From Baffinella frigidus (lineage: Eukaryota > Cryptophyceae > Cryptomonadales > Baffinellaceae), in NCBI GenBank assembly GCA_026770585.1, contig MU647381.1, positions 95,903 through 129,212 on the forward strand: a DNA stretch of 33,310 nt, in the 5' to 3' direction. How positions within the stretch are numbered: position 1 is the stretch's first letter; each line of letters begins with the position of its first letter. Shown here in pieces: positions 1-8,052 of the stretch. Made by a program: the position numbers and the translations under genes. Under the pieces are notes generated by a model. That model was not told where the DNA came from. It saw only the letters and a program-made list of their open reading frames with translations, and made no database searches.

Positions 1-198
1 CGCCCCCCCCCCCCCCCAGGACCACCGAAGGGCCCTAGGCATGGTCCTACTGTAGGGTCCTAGGCGGAGGCGGTTTCATATATCCCTTAAGTGCCCATTC
101 CGCCAAATTTGACGGCCAAGAGGTTCTAGGCAGGTCCTAGGGCCCTACCGTAGGGCGTATGAGCCTACTGGTCACTTACGGGATAAGTGAGGTACCCC
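1..198. mobile_element. Family M element, cut by window start, with a family P insertion
   Basis: The right part of a family M palindrome runs from the poly-C stretch to the terminal GTACCCCTG. Its right arm is split at a TA dinucleotide (79-80 and 184-185 region) by a family P element. Removing P restores an arm resembling other M copies, so P came second and used a TA target. Confidence 0.8.
81..185. mobile_element. Family P palindromic MITE
   Basis: It begins TATCCCTTAAGTG and ends with the inverted CACTTACGGGATA. The interior carries the family's CTAGGCAGGTCCTAGGGCCC and CCTACCGTAGGG core. It is nested in a family M arm at TA. No coding capacity, so a non-autonomous DNA transposon is the natural reading. 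Confidence 0.8.
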
Positions 199-498
199 TG
201 TAGCGGACCGGCCTCGTGCCATGGGTGTTTGTAAAGCGACTGATGGTGACTAAATTAAAAGGTCCTACAGGAAAAGAAGACGCAGAGGCGCACGTTGCAT
301 ACACGAAGCGCTTGCTTGATCGAAGTAGGTACTCCTGAGGAGGAAAAGCGGTCGCAACGACCGATCGTCATCGACGAGGGAGGCACCAGGACCCAGAATG
401 AGAGGAAGCGGGACGTGACGTGACTTGCGCTGTCAGTTTGAGTTCCCTTTTCCAGGTGGCCGCATCAGAGGCGAACCCCACTACAAGCCATTCCTTCG
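199..498 (+). other. Unassigned stretch with weak exon-like signals
   Basis: No repeat family is recognised here. A CCTACAG acceptor near 274 is followed by an open stretch reading KEDAEAHVAYTKRLLDRS, with a possible GTACTC donor near 328. A second acceptor-like tract (TTCCCTTTTCCAG) ends near 456. These may be fragments of a spliced gene. I do not recognise the peptide, and chance openness is possible at this length. Confidence 0.2.
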
Positions 499-502
499 AC
501 TC

Positions 503-667
503 TAATAGGGTAACTGACCAAAAATGGGGTAGTTAGGCCTACGGGATTGCCTAGGACCTCCTACTGTAGGCCAAAATCCCAGGACTTTTTGGACATGGGA
601 GCCCTACGGCCTACGGTAGGCAATTCCATAGGCCTAACTACCCCATTTTTGGTCCGTTAGCCCATGA
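503..667. mobile_element. Family F palindromic MITE, copy 1
   Basis: It starts TAATAGGG and ends CCCATGA with long inverted arms (GGGGTAGTTAGGCCTACGG). It is flanked by ACTC at 499-502 and 668-671. The uninterrupted target survives as a nearby copy at 805-835, which confirms both element borders and a 4-bp target duplication. Confidence 0.85.
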
Positions 668-685
668 ACTCTGCCTTCCCTCGTA

Positions 686-802
686 CAGGGGTACCTCGCT
701 CATAAGAAACCTCCCTCCCCTAGGACCCTACAGTAGGCCTATGCCTAGGGCCCTATGGTGGTCCTAGGGGGGGGGCAGTTTCTTATGAGCGAGGTACCCC
801 TG
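686..802. mobile_element. Family M palindromic MITE (reference copy)
   Basis: This is a 117-bp near-palindrome. The left end is CAGGGGTACCTCGCTC, the right end is its reverse complement, and TA lies on both sides. The arms continue through ATAAGAAAC and a C-run; the centre holds CCTAGGACCCTACAGTAGG. TA target and no ORF suggest a non-autonomous Tc1/mariner-like element; that superfamily assignment is inference. A 31-bp flank is duplicated on both sides (see findings). Confidence 0.85.
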
Positions 803-839
803 TACAAGCCATTCCTTCGACTCTGCCTCCCCTCGTACA

Positions 840-1089
840 GGGTGTGGGTATCTAGGCTCTAAGGGCATGTAAGGACGCAAGGTGATGAGGACGTCGGCGT
901 AGATTCACTTAAGCCTCCTTAAGTACATTCACTTAGGCCGTCTAAGTAGAGAGAGTTGACTAGTAACTACCGGCCTTCTAAGGCCGGGTCACGCACTCGC
1001 GCATAAGAAACCGCACCTCCCGAGGTCCCTACAGTACAGTACATGGTGTCCGGCCATTTTGGTAGTAACAAAGGTCCCTTTTTCGTGTA
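840..1089. other. Unassigned spacer
   Basis: There is no gene or repeat family here apart from a short perfect palindrome CCGGCCTTCTAAGGCCGG near 969-986 and several TTAAG-containing short repeats between 905 and 950. Confidence 0.4.
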
Positions 1090-1358
1090 CAGGGGTACCT
1101 CGCTCATGAGAAACCGCCTCTCCATAGGACCCTACAGGGGTACCTCGCTCATAAGAAACCGTCCCCCTCCTAGGACCACCATAGGGCCCCAGGCATAGGC
1201 CTACTGTAGGTTTCTAGGGGGGGGCGGTTTCTTATGAGCGAGGTACCCCTGTACAGGGGTACCTCGCTCATAAGAAAACACCCCTCCCATAGGACCCCCC
1301 TAGGGCCCCACTGTAGGGTCATAGGAGGAGGCGGTTTCTTATGAGCGAGGTACCCCTG
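1090..1358. mobile_element. Chain of three family M elements sharing TA junctions
   Basis: A left half of M (1090-1132) is followed at TA by a complete copy (1135-1251), and then, sharing one TA, by a third copy with an internal deletion (1254-1358). The partial copy stops at its central CCCTA, the position where M is also split at 2117 and 26856. Confidence 0.75.
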
Positions 1359-1394
1359 TACATGTACCACACGGATGAGGCACAGCTAGGCCAC

Positions 1395-1442
1395 GATCCT
1401 TCTGCACCGGGGGGGCTGATGTGATCCGAAAGGAAGCATGGT
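1395..1442 (+). repeat. Family S fragment (5' part, B subfamily)
   Basis: Carries the B-subfamily 5' block, with GATCC, TCTGCACCGGGGGG and GTGATCCGAAAGGAAGCATGG, and stops before the central TCTGCAG. Confidence 0.6.
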
Positions 1443-1494
1443 ACAGTGAAGACTTTGAGGGGACACTTTCAAGCGAGTGTGAAAGTGCCCCCTC

Positions 1495-1628
1495 TATCCC
1501 TTAAGTGGCGAGTAGGCGCGTACGCCCTACCGTAGGGCCCTTGGATCTGCCTACGATCTCTGTGCGGTCAACTCTCTGCAGGATAAGTTCCGGTGTCCGC
1601 CTATGTTCGGAGTACACTGAAGGGATAC
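1495..1628. mobile_element. Family P element interrupted by a family S fragment
   Basis: The left arm TATCCCTTAAGTGG and the right end CTGAAGGGATA bracket a family S piece (about 1573-1612, containing CAGGATAAGTTCCGGTG and GCCTATGTTCGGAG). The inner P core is degraded. Confidence 0.5.
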
Positions 1629-1660
1629 CCCGCGCTGCGGGGACCATCAGGCGTTCTGCT

Positions 1661-1720
1661 CAAAAGCCTCTCAGCCTTGTGAGGCTTTCAAAAGCCTCTC
1701 AGCCCTGTGAGGCTTTCTTA
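1661..1720. repeat. Tandem pair of 28-bp hairpin units
   Basis: Two consecutive units of the form AAAGCCTCTCAGCC-TGTGAGGCTTT each fold into an 8-bp stem (AAAGCCTC/GAGGCTTT). They differ by one loop base. Another hairpin, TCCACTGTGG/CCACAGTGGA, follows near 1746-1770. Confidence 0.6.
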
Positions 1721-1770
1721 AGGGAATCAAGGCTGCCGCGGCCTCCACTGTGGGGCCGCCACAGTGGACT

Positions 1771-2049
1771 ACGGACCTGTCAACAAAAGCCAACATGCCC
1801 AGAAAGGAGACTCGGCTGAACCTGCATGGGTAGAGTCGAGGAACTCATCCGTAGATTACTCCCAACTCCTCAAGAGTGAGGTGGGATGTGGCCTTCGACG
1901 TGAGTGTAAATAAAAGCACCAAAGCACCAGAGATCATTAACATTAAGGATTTCTGGTGTAAATTTCGTCACGTAACACCCTAGAATCCAGCCCCAAATTC
2001 AAATCCGAAACCCTTGAAGCCCACCGAGTGGTTCGGATCCCTTGCGAGC
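1771..2049. other. Unassigned spacer
   Basis: I see no coding signal or known repeat. An AATAAA-like string near 1908-1914 has no convincing gene upstream. Confidence 0.3.
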
Positions 2050-2051
2050 TA

Positions 2052-2291
2052 CAGGGGTACCTCGCTCATAAGAAACCAACCCCCCCCCAGCTAGGACCCT
2101 ACAGTAGGCCTATGCCTACAGGGTTACCTCGCTCATAAGAAACCGCCCCCCCCTAGGACGCTACAGTAGGCCCATGCCTAGGGCCCTAAGGTTTTCCATG
2201 GGGGGGTGCGGTTTCTTATGAGCGAGGTACCCCTGTAGGGCCCTATGGTGGTCCCAGGGGGGTGGGCGTTTCTTATGAGCGAGGTACCCCT
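2052..2291. mobile_element. Family M element carrying a second family M element inside it
   Basis: The outer copy runs 2052-2116, then continues at 2238-2291. The inner complete copy is 2119-2235, flanked by TA at 2117-2118 and 2236-2237. Deleting the inner copy plus one TA rejoins the outer centre as CCTATGCCTAGGGCCC, matching intact copies. This shows directly a TA target duplication and self-insertion. Confidence 0.9.
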
Positions 2292-2299
2292 TAAGATTC

Positions 2300-2415
2300 C
2301 GCGTTCACTGTGAGCGCACGCTTCTCCTCTTCCTCTCTTCTTTATTACGCTCGATACAGATCCTGGATAGGCCCTTCAGCCTCGAGTTGAGTGATGCAAA
2401 CGTCTATGAGCCTTG
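2300..2415. repeat. Dispersed repeat with partial copies elsewhere
   Basis: The segment with GTTCACTG, GCGCACGC, a CTTC-rich run, CGATACAG, GAGTTGAGTGAT and GTCTATGAGCCTTG recurs in pieces near 7815-7870, 8160-8200 and 11070-11135. No coding potential is evident. Confidence 0.5.
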
Positions 2416-2420
2416 ATCGA

Positions 2421-2581
2421 CAGCGTCTTCAGCACGCGCTTCCGGACGAGACGGCCTCCTCAGCACGGACGAGCGCATCGACATCAGGACACGGCAGCGG
2501 ACGTGACAACGTCATCAGGACACACCAGCGTCCTCAGCACGCTCTTCCGGACGAGACGGCCTCTTCAGCACGGACGAACGC
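2421..2581. repeat. Two 56-bp direct repeats, 105 bp apart
   Basis: Positions 2421-2476 and 2526-2581 are nearly identical (CAGCGTC-TCAGCACGC and CCGGACGAGACGGCCTC). The right copy overlaps the 3' end of the minus-strand acidic ORF, so the last codons (about RAEEAVSSG) are echoed downstream of its stop. Confidence 0.75.
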
Positions 2582-3037
2582 GAGCGCTTGATGAGGCGTC
2601 GGCGTTCCCTTGCGCGATGCGATCTCGTTGTCGTCCTCGGACCAGCGCTGGCAGAAGGTGGGCATCCTCACGCCGTGGGGAGGGACCTCTCTCGTGCTGT
2701 TGTCCCCCGGGTTCTCGCCCTCGGAGTCGGAGCGGGTGGCCGCGCTTGTCTCGTCGCAGACAAAGTCTTCCTCCTCCATGAAAAACGCGCACTCCGACAA
2801 GGAACAAGAGAGGAGGCCGTCGTGCGACGCAAGCATCTCGCAGTCGACCTCGGAGCGGCGCTCGTAAAAGTCGGCCGCACAGGACTGCCCGGGTTGTCTC
2901 TCCGCTGTCCGGATCCCCTCCCCGCGCCGCCCCTCCCCTTTGGGAATTCTCACATTCTCGGCCGTCGCGAACGAGTCGCTTGTGGTGCCGCGCCCACCAC
3001 CTCCAAAACGCGCACTCGATTCAATCGCCGCTGTCAT
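2534..3037 (-). CDS. Hypothetical acidic protein, possibly a last exon
   Basis: This minus-strand ORF gives about 167 residues from the first ATG (3035-3037). The frame stays open upstream to 3076 and begins beside a TTGTACAG acceptor-like site, so it may instead be a 3' exon. Third positions are largely G/C, unlike the overlapping plus-strand ORF. The N-terminal third is Gly/Arg-rich (ARFGGGGRGTTSD). The middle has DFYERRSEVDCEM, then an acidic run (FMEEEDFVCDETSAATRSDS); the tail contains FCQRWSEDDNEIAS. There is no signal peptide, membrane helix or family I recognise, so function is unknown. A 56-bp duplication overlaps its 3' end. Confidence 0.45.
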   Translation of the reverse strand: MTAAIESSARFGGGGRGTTSDSFATAENVRIPKGEGRRGEGIRTAERQPGQSCAADFYERRSEVDCEMLASHDGLLSCSLSECAFFMEEEDFVCDETSAATRSDSEGENPGDNSTREVPPHGVRMPTFCQRWSEDDNEIASRKGTPTPHQALAFVRAEEAVSSGRAC

Positions 3038-3124
3038 CGGTTCTCTCGGAGCGCGTGTACGTATTCCTCTGTACAACAGAGAAACGCACGAGACAAGACC
3101 CAGCCAAAGTCACTCTTGAGTTAA

Positions 3125-5262
3125 AAAAAAATAGTTCGTGTAGTAATGAAAGGACGTAGCGATTACCACACATTTCACATCAAGATAAGATTCATACGTC
3201 AAAATCTTTTAAACAGCGCCAAGATGGGCTCTATGATGAGTTTGCTGACTGTTCTCAAGAGTCGTTTACCCTAGAGGAGGTGTGTCCAATTCGCCAGTCA
3301 CGTCATTTGGGTAGAGTTATGACAGACGACCTACAAAAAAAAATCCCTTCACCCGCCTCTTTCACGCCTCTTTTAGTCAGCAATTTTTTGACCGAGAAAT
3401 ATTGGTCAAAATTCAAGTGGTCAACCACACCAGGCTATCTTCGTACACGAACAGATCCTACGATCATAAGTCAATGAAACGCGGGCAGGCCTGAGGAAAG
3501 TAGCCAATTTGGGCCAAAAAAGTCAAAAAGTAAACGGGTAATTGCCTCCGGCGGCGCTCCCGCGGGGGTCTTGCCAGACGGGCCAAAAGGAAGTTTAAGG
3601 AGGGTCATAATTGGATGGCAAGCCATACAGGTGGATTCCGAGGACAAATGTCGGGCGCGGCAGGACCCCTGAGGCATGCGAAGTGCGCCATTGAGGTGAA
3701 ATTGAAGCAGAATTTCGACAAACGTGAAAAAGAAGGCTGAAATTCGATGCAAACTCTGAAATTCATGTTTTGCGTCCGTTTATGCGAAAACATCACACGT
3801 GTCAGCATTGTGCGACCCTGCGAAATCTCGAATTAGTCAACTTTCAACTCGCGGCTGAATTGCTCCGCGAAATCGTCGGCGAGTGGGACGTCTCAAAGCA
3901 AAAGTGGAACCTCTGTTAACTTAAGAAGTAACAGTGGAATCTCGTGGTACACAGGGGGACGTGACGAAGCGATGGCGGGAAAACTCTTTTTGAGGTTGAG
4001 GACGACGCAAACCGGGCAACAAGTCGTTTTTGCCTATTGAAGCCGCGCGATTTCGCGCATCGTCCTGGCATGCTTTTGCTCCGTAAAACGTTGTTCCTTC
4101 GAAACCGGTACAATTTTAAAGTCCTTTGATTCGAAAGGGCCGTGTATATGCCCCCTTGACCGAGCCAATTCAAAAAGGATGCTCGAGTAGATGGACGCAA
4201 CCCAAAAAATGATGAAGGTTGCGTATGGGGTTTCAGGTTACGGGCACATCACTGTCCAAACAGCCAAAATTGGCTAATAAGTGGATTATTGCCCAGGAAA
4301 CACGCCAAAAGTCAGCAATTGGTCACGTACCGGTACCTGCACGCTTTCCGTGCAGGCTTTCCCACAAAACTCTGAAAAGTCCATTCAGCTCTTGAGGATG
4401 AGGTAAAAAAAACCCTCGAGGATGAGGTAAAAAAGAACCACTCGCCTCCAACGTCACCGCGAAGCAACGAAATCCTTTCCACATTTGTTTAAAAGTCTAT
4501 GTCTATGAAATGGGGGGGGTCTTTCTACCGTACCGGGTACGAACTTCGTACCGGTACGTACTAGGATACGGGTCCTGTGGATTTTCACAAGAATTCGACT
4601 AACCGACTTGATTATCCACAATTGCCAGTCGTCTTTCTATTTGCCTACTGTAGGACATTCCTAGGCAAGGTGGGACCTTCCTACCAACAGATGTAATTAT
4701 CCACTGTTGGTAATTTGAGTCCATCTACAGGAAGTTGATCACGAGGAATCTTTGAAGGGCGCGAATAATGATCAGACGGTGATCAGTAAACTGACACGAC
4801 TAGGAATATCCCTTATCTGCCGAAAAAGGTACGTGATCATTTTTTTTAGCAGGAATCAGGTGTAGGGATTCCAATTTAGCGGAGGACGGTTTTCCGGGTC
4901 TCATAAATCAGGAATTTCTCAATTCGTTGAGCACCAATTACTCAATTTGTTCAGCTTAGCGAGCCTGACAAGCTGGTGTTTTTTCATAATTTTCCATCAA
5001 GAGGTGGCCTAATTAGAAAATGCCAAAGTTGACATTTGAGCCTTTTGTCATCTCAGGATGACCCAGGCACATAAGGGATAATGGTACCGGTACGAGCTCG
5101 TACCGTAGGTGGGCGGGGATTGGTCAAACTCACCAAATTCGCTTTCGTGATTACCAAATTACTACAGAAAGATACACAGTTTGAGTATTGACCGCACCGA
5201 AATCACACCGATTCGCATTGGACCGATTCCGAAGCGGTGTTCTCGTCTGATGACAAACGAGA
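3125..5262. other. Long unassigned, AT-richer stretch
   Basis: No gene is supported. Between 3478 and 3672 the plus strand is open for about 64 codons without a start (it includes ASGGAPAGVLPDGPKG), but the minus strand is open there too. Small features are a hairpin CCTGCACG/CGTGCAGG near 4335-4360, a repeated GAGGATGAGGTAAAAAA at 4394-4435, several GTACCGGTAC strings, and an 18-bp perfect palindrome CGGTACGAGCTCGTACCG at 5088-5105. Confidence 0.4.
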
Positions 5263-5504
5263 TTGTTTTCACACTGTCACCGAGCCGGCCCCCCGACACC
5301 TAGGACACGGTCTCTGCCACGCATGAATCGCGGCCCCTACGAGCCTCGTAGCGCCACCCATGAGAAAAACATTCCCCCTAGCGCCACCGCAGCAGTTCCC
5401 GCTAGTCGCCACAGGTCCTGTACCCCCTCTCCACGGGCCACAGACCCCGCGGTGCGATTCCCCGCCGCCAGCATCTTTTAAGCATCGCTCTTGAACCGAC
5501 CTGC
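5263..5504. other. Unassigned C-rich spacer
   Basis: A 72-codon plus-strand ORF here is Pro/Arg/Ser-rich with no recognisable motif; I do not treat it as a gene. Confidence 0.3.
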
Positions 5505-5565
5505 TCCTTTAGGTCCTTTAGGTTCTTCGAGCTCCCAACATAGGCGGACACCGCAACTGGTTCTG
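5505..5565 (-). repeat. Family S fragment (3' half, B subfamily)
   Basis: Read on the minus strand it runs from the CCGGTGTCCGCCTATGTTGG-like block to the CCTAAAGGACCTAAAGG end. The 5' half is missing. Confidence 0.65.
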
Positions 5566-5654
5566 GGGTCTCTGGCATTGTGCACTCTTGGGATCTGAAT
5601 ACCCTAATAAACTCTAGGATCCTACACAGCCCTAAAAACAGCTCCTATGTCTCT

Positions 5655-5800
5655 AGCTCTGTCCCAGTTCAATTTGGGCTCGCCGTTATTTCGCCCCCCC
5701 CCCCGAAATTTCATTGGTAGATTTCATGAGGGGGTGTCAAAATTTACCTGTGAAATTTCGGGGGGAGCAAAATGGCGAGCCCAAATTCAGGAGGGCAAGA
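5655..5800. repeat. Imperfect inverted repeat
   Basis: The left arm (CCCAGTTCAATTTGGGCTCGC followed by a C-run and CGAAATTTCA) pairs with the right arm (TGAAATTTCGGGG, then GGCGAGCCCAAATTC). It looks like a degraded foldback element; no target duplication could be defined. Confidence 0.5.
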
Positions 5801-5816
5801 GAACCACCCTGTATCC

Positions 5817-5952
5817 CCTCTGCACGAGCCTCTGCACTGGAGAGCTAAACGCGATCCGAAAGCAAAAATGCTTTCTCAGCAGATCCTTTCTACGGAAGGG
5901 CGTGTCGTTGGGCCATGCTGGGAGAAATCAAGACCTGAAGGACCTAATTCGA
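5817..5952 (+). repeat. Family S, A subfamily, full copy
   Basis: It contains two adjacent stem-loops. GAAAGC at 5858-5863 pairs with GCTTTC at 5870-5875 over a 6-base loop. CCTTTC at 5885-5890 pairs with GGAAGG at 5894-5899 over 3 bases. It ends ACCTGAAGGACCTAA, a degraded form of the family's duplicated ACCTAAAGG tail. Confidence 0.7.
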
Positions 5953-6083
5953 GTACGAACTCAAAAATTAGTACGAGTTGTGTCCAAGTTGTGGGCGCTA
6001 GAGTTCCCATTTGGAAGGCTAGCCAGAAATTACCCGATCCGTTTGCCCCCTCGCTATCCGAGCAAGGTAGAGCCAATGTGGTA

Positions 6084-6259
6084 GGACTTGGCCAAATCGA
6101 ACTTCGAAGTTACGAAGATGCGAACTTCTAGATGGACCCTGTTGGACATGTGGTGTTTTAAATTCAATTTTTGCAGTACAAATCATGGTGTTTACTCATA
6201 ATTACGGTCCATCTAGAAGTTCGCATTTGGTAAGTTCGAAGTTCGATTTGGCCAAGTCC
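6084..6259. mobile_element. Foldback element with about 54-bp arms, TA target
   Basis: It starts GGACTTGGCCAAATCGAACT and ends with the inverted copy; arms extend to CTAGATGGACC. TA lies on each side, and both outer flanks carry GARCCAATGTGG-TA (6070-6081 and 6262-6273). The unpaired middle is AT-rich and non-coding. Confidence 0.7.
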
Positions 6260-6281
6260 TAGAACCAATGTGGTAGGACTT

Positions 6282-6398
6282 CGACCCCTTACGGGGATCT
6301 CCGTCCTCCATACGGGGATTTCCGAACTCCTCGGAGATCCCCGTGAGGGATCTCCGACCCCTTCGGGGAACCTTACGGGAATCTCCGATCTCCACTGG
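6282..6398. repeat. Cluster of ACGGGGATCTCCG-type short inverted repeats
   Basis: GGGGATCTCCG variants occur in both orientations several times. ACGGGGATTTCCG (6312-6324) pairs with CGGAGATCCCCGT (6332-6344). Function unknown. Confidence 0.5.
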
Positions 6399-6400
6399 TA

Positions 6401-6505
6401 TATCCCTCAAGTGGCGAGTAGGTTCATACGCCCTACCGTAGGGTCCTATGACCTGCCTACGGGCGAGTTAGGGCGAATATTCGCCCGTCCGCCACTTAAG
6501 GGATA
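6401..6505. mobile_element. Family P element
   Basis: Ends are TATCCCTCAAGTGG and CCACTTAAGGGATA; the core is CCCTACCGTAGGG. Its inner segment (GGGCGAATATTCGCCC) is a variant also seen at 20029-20042. Confidence 0.75.
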
Positions 6506-6559
6506 AGCAGAGGGGTCAACGTATGAGGAGATGAAATCAGGTGTGCTTCACGCATCAGT

Positions 6560-6640
6560 CGTTGGCATATGTTGGGAGAAATTAAAACCTAAAGGACCTA
6601 AAGGTGGTCGAGCGGTCAGGACCGCTCCTTTAGGTCCTGG
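6560..6640 (+). repeat. Family S 3' fragment followed by an inverted S tail
   Basis: TATGTTGGGAGAAATTAAAA and ACCTAAAGGACCTAAAGG are present. About 20 bp later CTCCTTTAGGTCC appears in inverse orientation, suggesting two abutting S tails. Confidence 0.55.
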
Positions 6641-6716
6641 GTAGCCTCGTGTGGCCAGCCCTGCGTGGTGCACGGTAACCTGGAGAGGTCCTGTCACCGT
6701 TCCCCGGAACAGAGCC

Positions 6717-6815
6717 TCTGTCCTTTAGGTCGTTTAGGTTCTTCGAGCTCCCACCATAGGCGGACACTGGAACTTATCTGCAGAAAAGCTGTGCTTCCTT
6801 TCGGATCACATCAGG
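6717..6815 (-). repeat. Family S, B subfamily copy
   Basis: Inverse orientation: it reads CCTTTAGG, TTCTTCGAGCTCCCACCAT, GCGGACACTGGAACT, TCTGCAGAAAAGC, then TCGGATCACATCAGG. Beyond it lies a tRNA T-arm-like string (6826-6850) that I do not call a tRNA. Confidence 0.65.
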
Positions 6816-6867
6816 CTCTTTTTGCGAGAGGTCCCGAGTTCGATCTCACGTGTTTCCAGTCCTTTTT

Positions 6868-7055
6868 CGGCAACAGGTCTCTTTTTGTAAAGCAAAAAGT
6901 CTCTTTTTGTAAAGCAAAAAGCTTTTAATTTTGTCATCAGATGTTTCTTGTTGCAAAGGTCTCTTTTTGTAAAGCAAAAAGCTATCTCTTTGTGGCACAC
7001 ACGTCTCTTCCTGTCAAAGGTCTCTTTTTGTCATCAAAGGATCTCTTTTTTTAAC
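6868..7055. repeat. Irregular tandem repeat of a TCTCTTTTTGTAAAGCAAAAA unit
   Basis: At least four units of about 20-24 bp are seen, with diverged pieces to 7055 (CTCTTTTTGTCATCAAAGG). Each unit is a small hairpin (CTTTTTG/CAAAAAG). Related TCTGTAAAGCAA units occur at 10890-10935. Confidence 0.65.
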
Positions 7056-7065
7056 AACAAGACAT

Positions 7066-7231
7066 TAATAGGGTAACGGCCTGAAAATGGGGTAGTTAGG
7101 CCTACGGCATTGCCTAGGACCTCCTACCGTAGGCCGAGACTTTTCGATCTTGGGATCCCTCGGCCTACGGTAGGAGGTCCTAGGCAATGCCGTATGCCTA
7201 ACTACCCCATTTTCAGGCCGTTAGCCTATGA
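7066..7231. mobile_element. Family F MITE, copy 2
   Basis: It runs from TAATAGGGTAACGGCC to GGCCGTTAGCCTATGA, with ACAT at 7062-7065 and 7232-7235 as a 4-bp target duplication. The arms are nearly perfect around a central GATCTTGGGATC. Confidence 0.85.
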
Positions 7232-7246
7232 ACATGTAGACCTGTA

Positions 7247-7363
7247 CAGGGGTACCTCGCTCATAAGAAACTGCCCCCCCTCTAGGACCACCATAGGGCC
7301 CTGGGCATAGCCCTACTGTAGGGTCCTAGGGGGGGGCGTTTTCTTGTGAGCGAGGTACCCCTG
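7247..7363. mobile_element. Family M element
   Basis: A complete 117-bp copy with TA on both sides; slightly diverged right arm (TTCTTGTGAGCG). Confidence 0.85.
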
Positions 7364-7365
7364 TA

Positions 7366-7609
7366 GACCGTGAAAAGTTGAAATGGACTTGGTTCTTGTA
7401 GTAATGTTTGTAGTAAAACCAATCACAACTCTCGAAGAGTTGCGTTTCCATAACACCAAACCATCTGAAACTTCAATATCTGGGAATCTGATCGACACTT
7501 CAGAATACCAAAATCTCGGTTCCTTGTAAAAAGTAGACTAAAAACTTTGGTAGTATGACCACACTTTGGTACCTCAGAGTGGTAACAAAGGTTTCTCAAA
7601 TCCGCTTAT
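7366..7609. other. Unassigned AT-rich spacer
   Basis: A minus-strand frame here is open for about 45 codons before it runs into the M element. There is no recognisable motif, and I do not call a gene. Confidence 0.3.
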
Positions 7610-7813
7610 TATCCCTTGAGTGACCAGTAGGCTCCTGCGCCCTACCGTAGGTGAGCCCTAGGACCTGCCTGGGGCGAGTTAGGGCGAACATTCACCCTAT
7701 GGTCACTTACGGGGCCAGCCGGTCAAATTTGACCGGCAAGAGGTCCTAGGCAGGTCCTAGGTGACTAGGACCCTACGGTAGGGAGTATGAGCCTACTGGT
7801 TACTTAAGGGATA
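7610..7813. mobile_element. Two abutting family P elements
   Basis: A first copy (TATCCCTTGAG to GTCACTTACGGGG, about 7710) runs into a second body (from GCCGGTCAAATTTGACCGGC) that ends TTAAGGGATA. Together they form a roughly 200-bp dimer. Confidence 0.65.
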
Positions 7814-7876
7814 CTCTCGATACAGGTCCTTTAGGAGGCCCTTGAGCTTTGAGTTGAGTGATACAATTTGTAAGTT

Positions 7877-8052
7877 GAGGGTTCAGGGTTTAGGGTTTAG
7901 GGTTTAGGGTTTAGGGTTTAGGGTTTAGGGTTTAGGGTTTAGGGTTTAGGGTTTAGGGTTTAGGGTTTAGGGTTTAGGGTCTAGGGTTTAGGGTTTAGGG
8001 TAACTCTAAACCCTAAACTCTGAAACCCAAAGTTTAGGGTTTAGGGTTTAGT
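7877..8052. repeat. Interstitial telomere-type array (TTTAGGG) with an internal inversion
   Basis: Around 18 nearly perfect TTTAGGG heptamers run to about 8000. Two CCCTAAA-orientation units (8004-8030) follow, then TTTAGGG resumes. This is the least degenerate array in the window. Flanks are unrelated to the other arrays. Confidence 0.9.

Noticed and set aside
2588-3124. 178-codon plus-strand ORF
   Set aside because: Shadow of the acidic minus-strand ORF; composition is Arg/Val/Gly-rich with no motif.
3478-3672. 64-codon plus-strand open stretch with ASGGAPAGVLPDGPKG
   Set aside because: No start or convincing acceptor, weak codon bias, and the opposite strand is open across the same region.
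6826-6850. tRNA-like T-arm (GAGGTCCCGAGTTCGATCTC)
   Set aside because: No matching acceptor, D or anticodon arms at the right spacing; the T-stem does not close properly. At most a decayed tRNA-derived piece.
6868-7055. CRISPR-like spaced repeats
   Set aside because: Spacing is irregular and units run into each other; the setting is eukaryotic. It is a degenerate tandem repeat.
7877-8052. True chromosome end
   Set aside because: Ordinary sequence continues on both sides and the array contains an inversion; it is interstitial.
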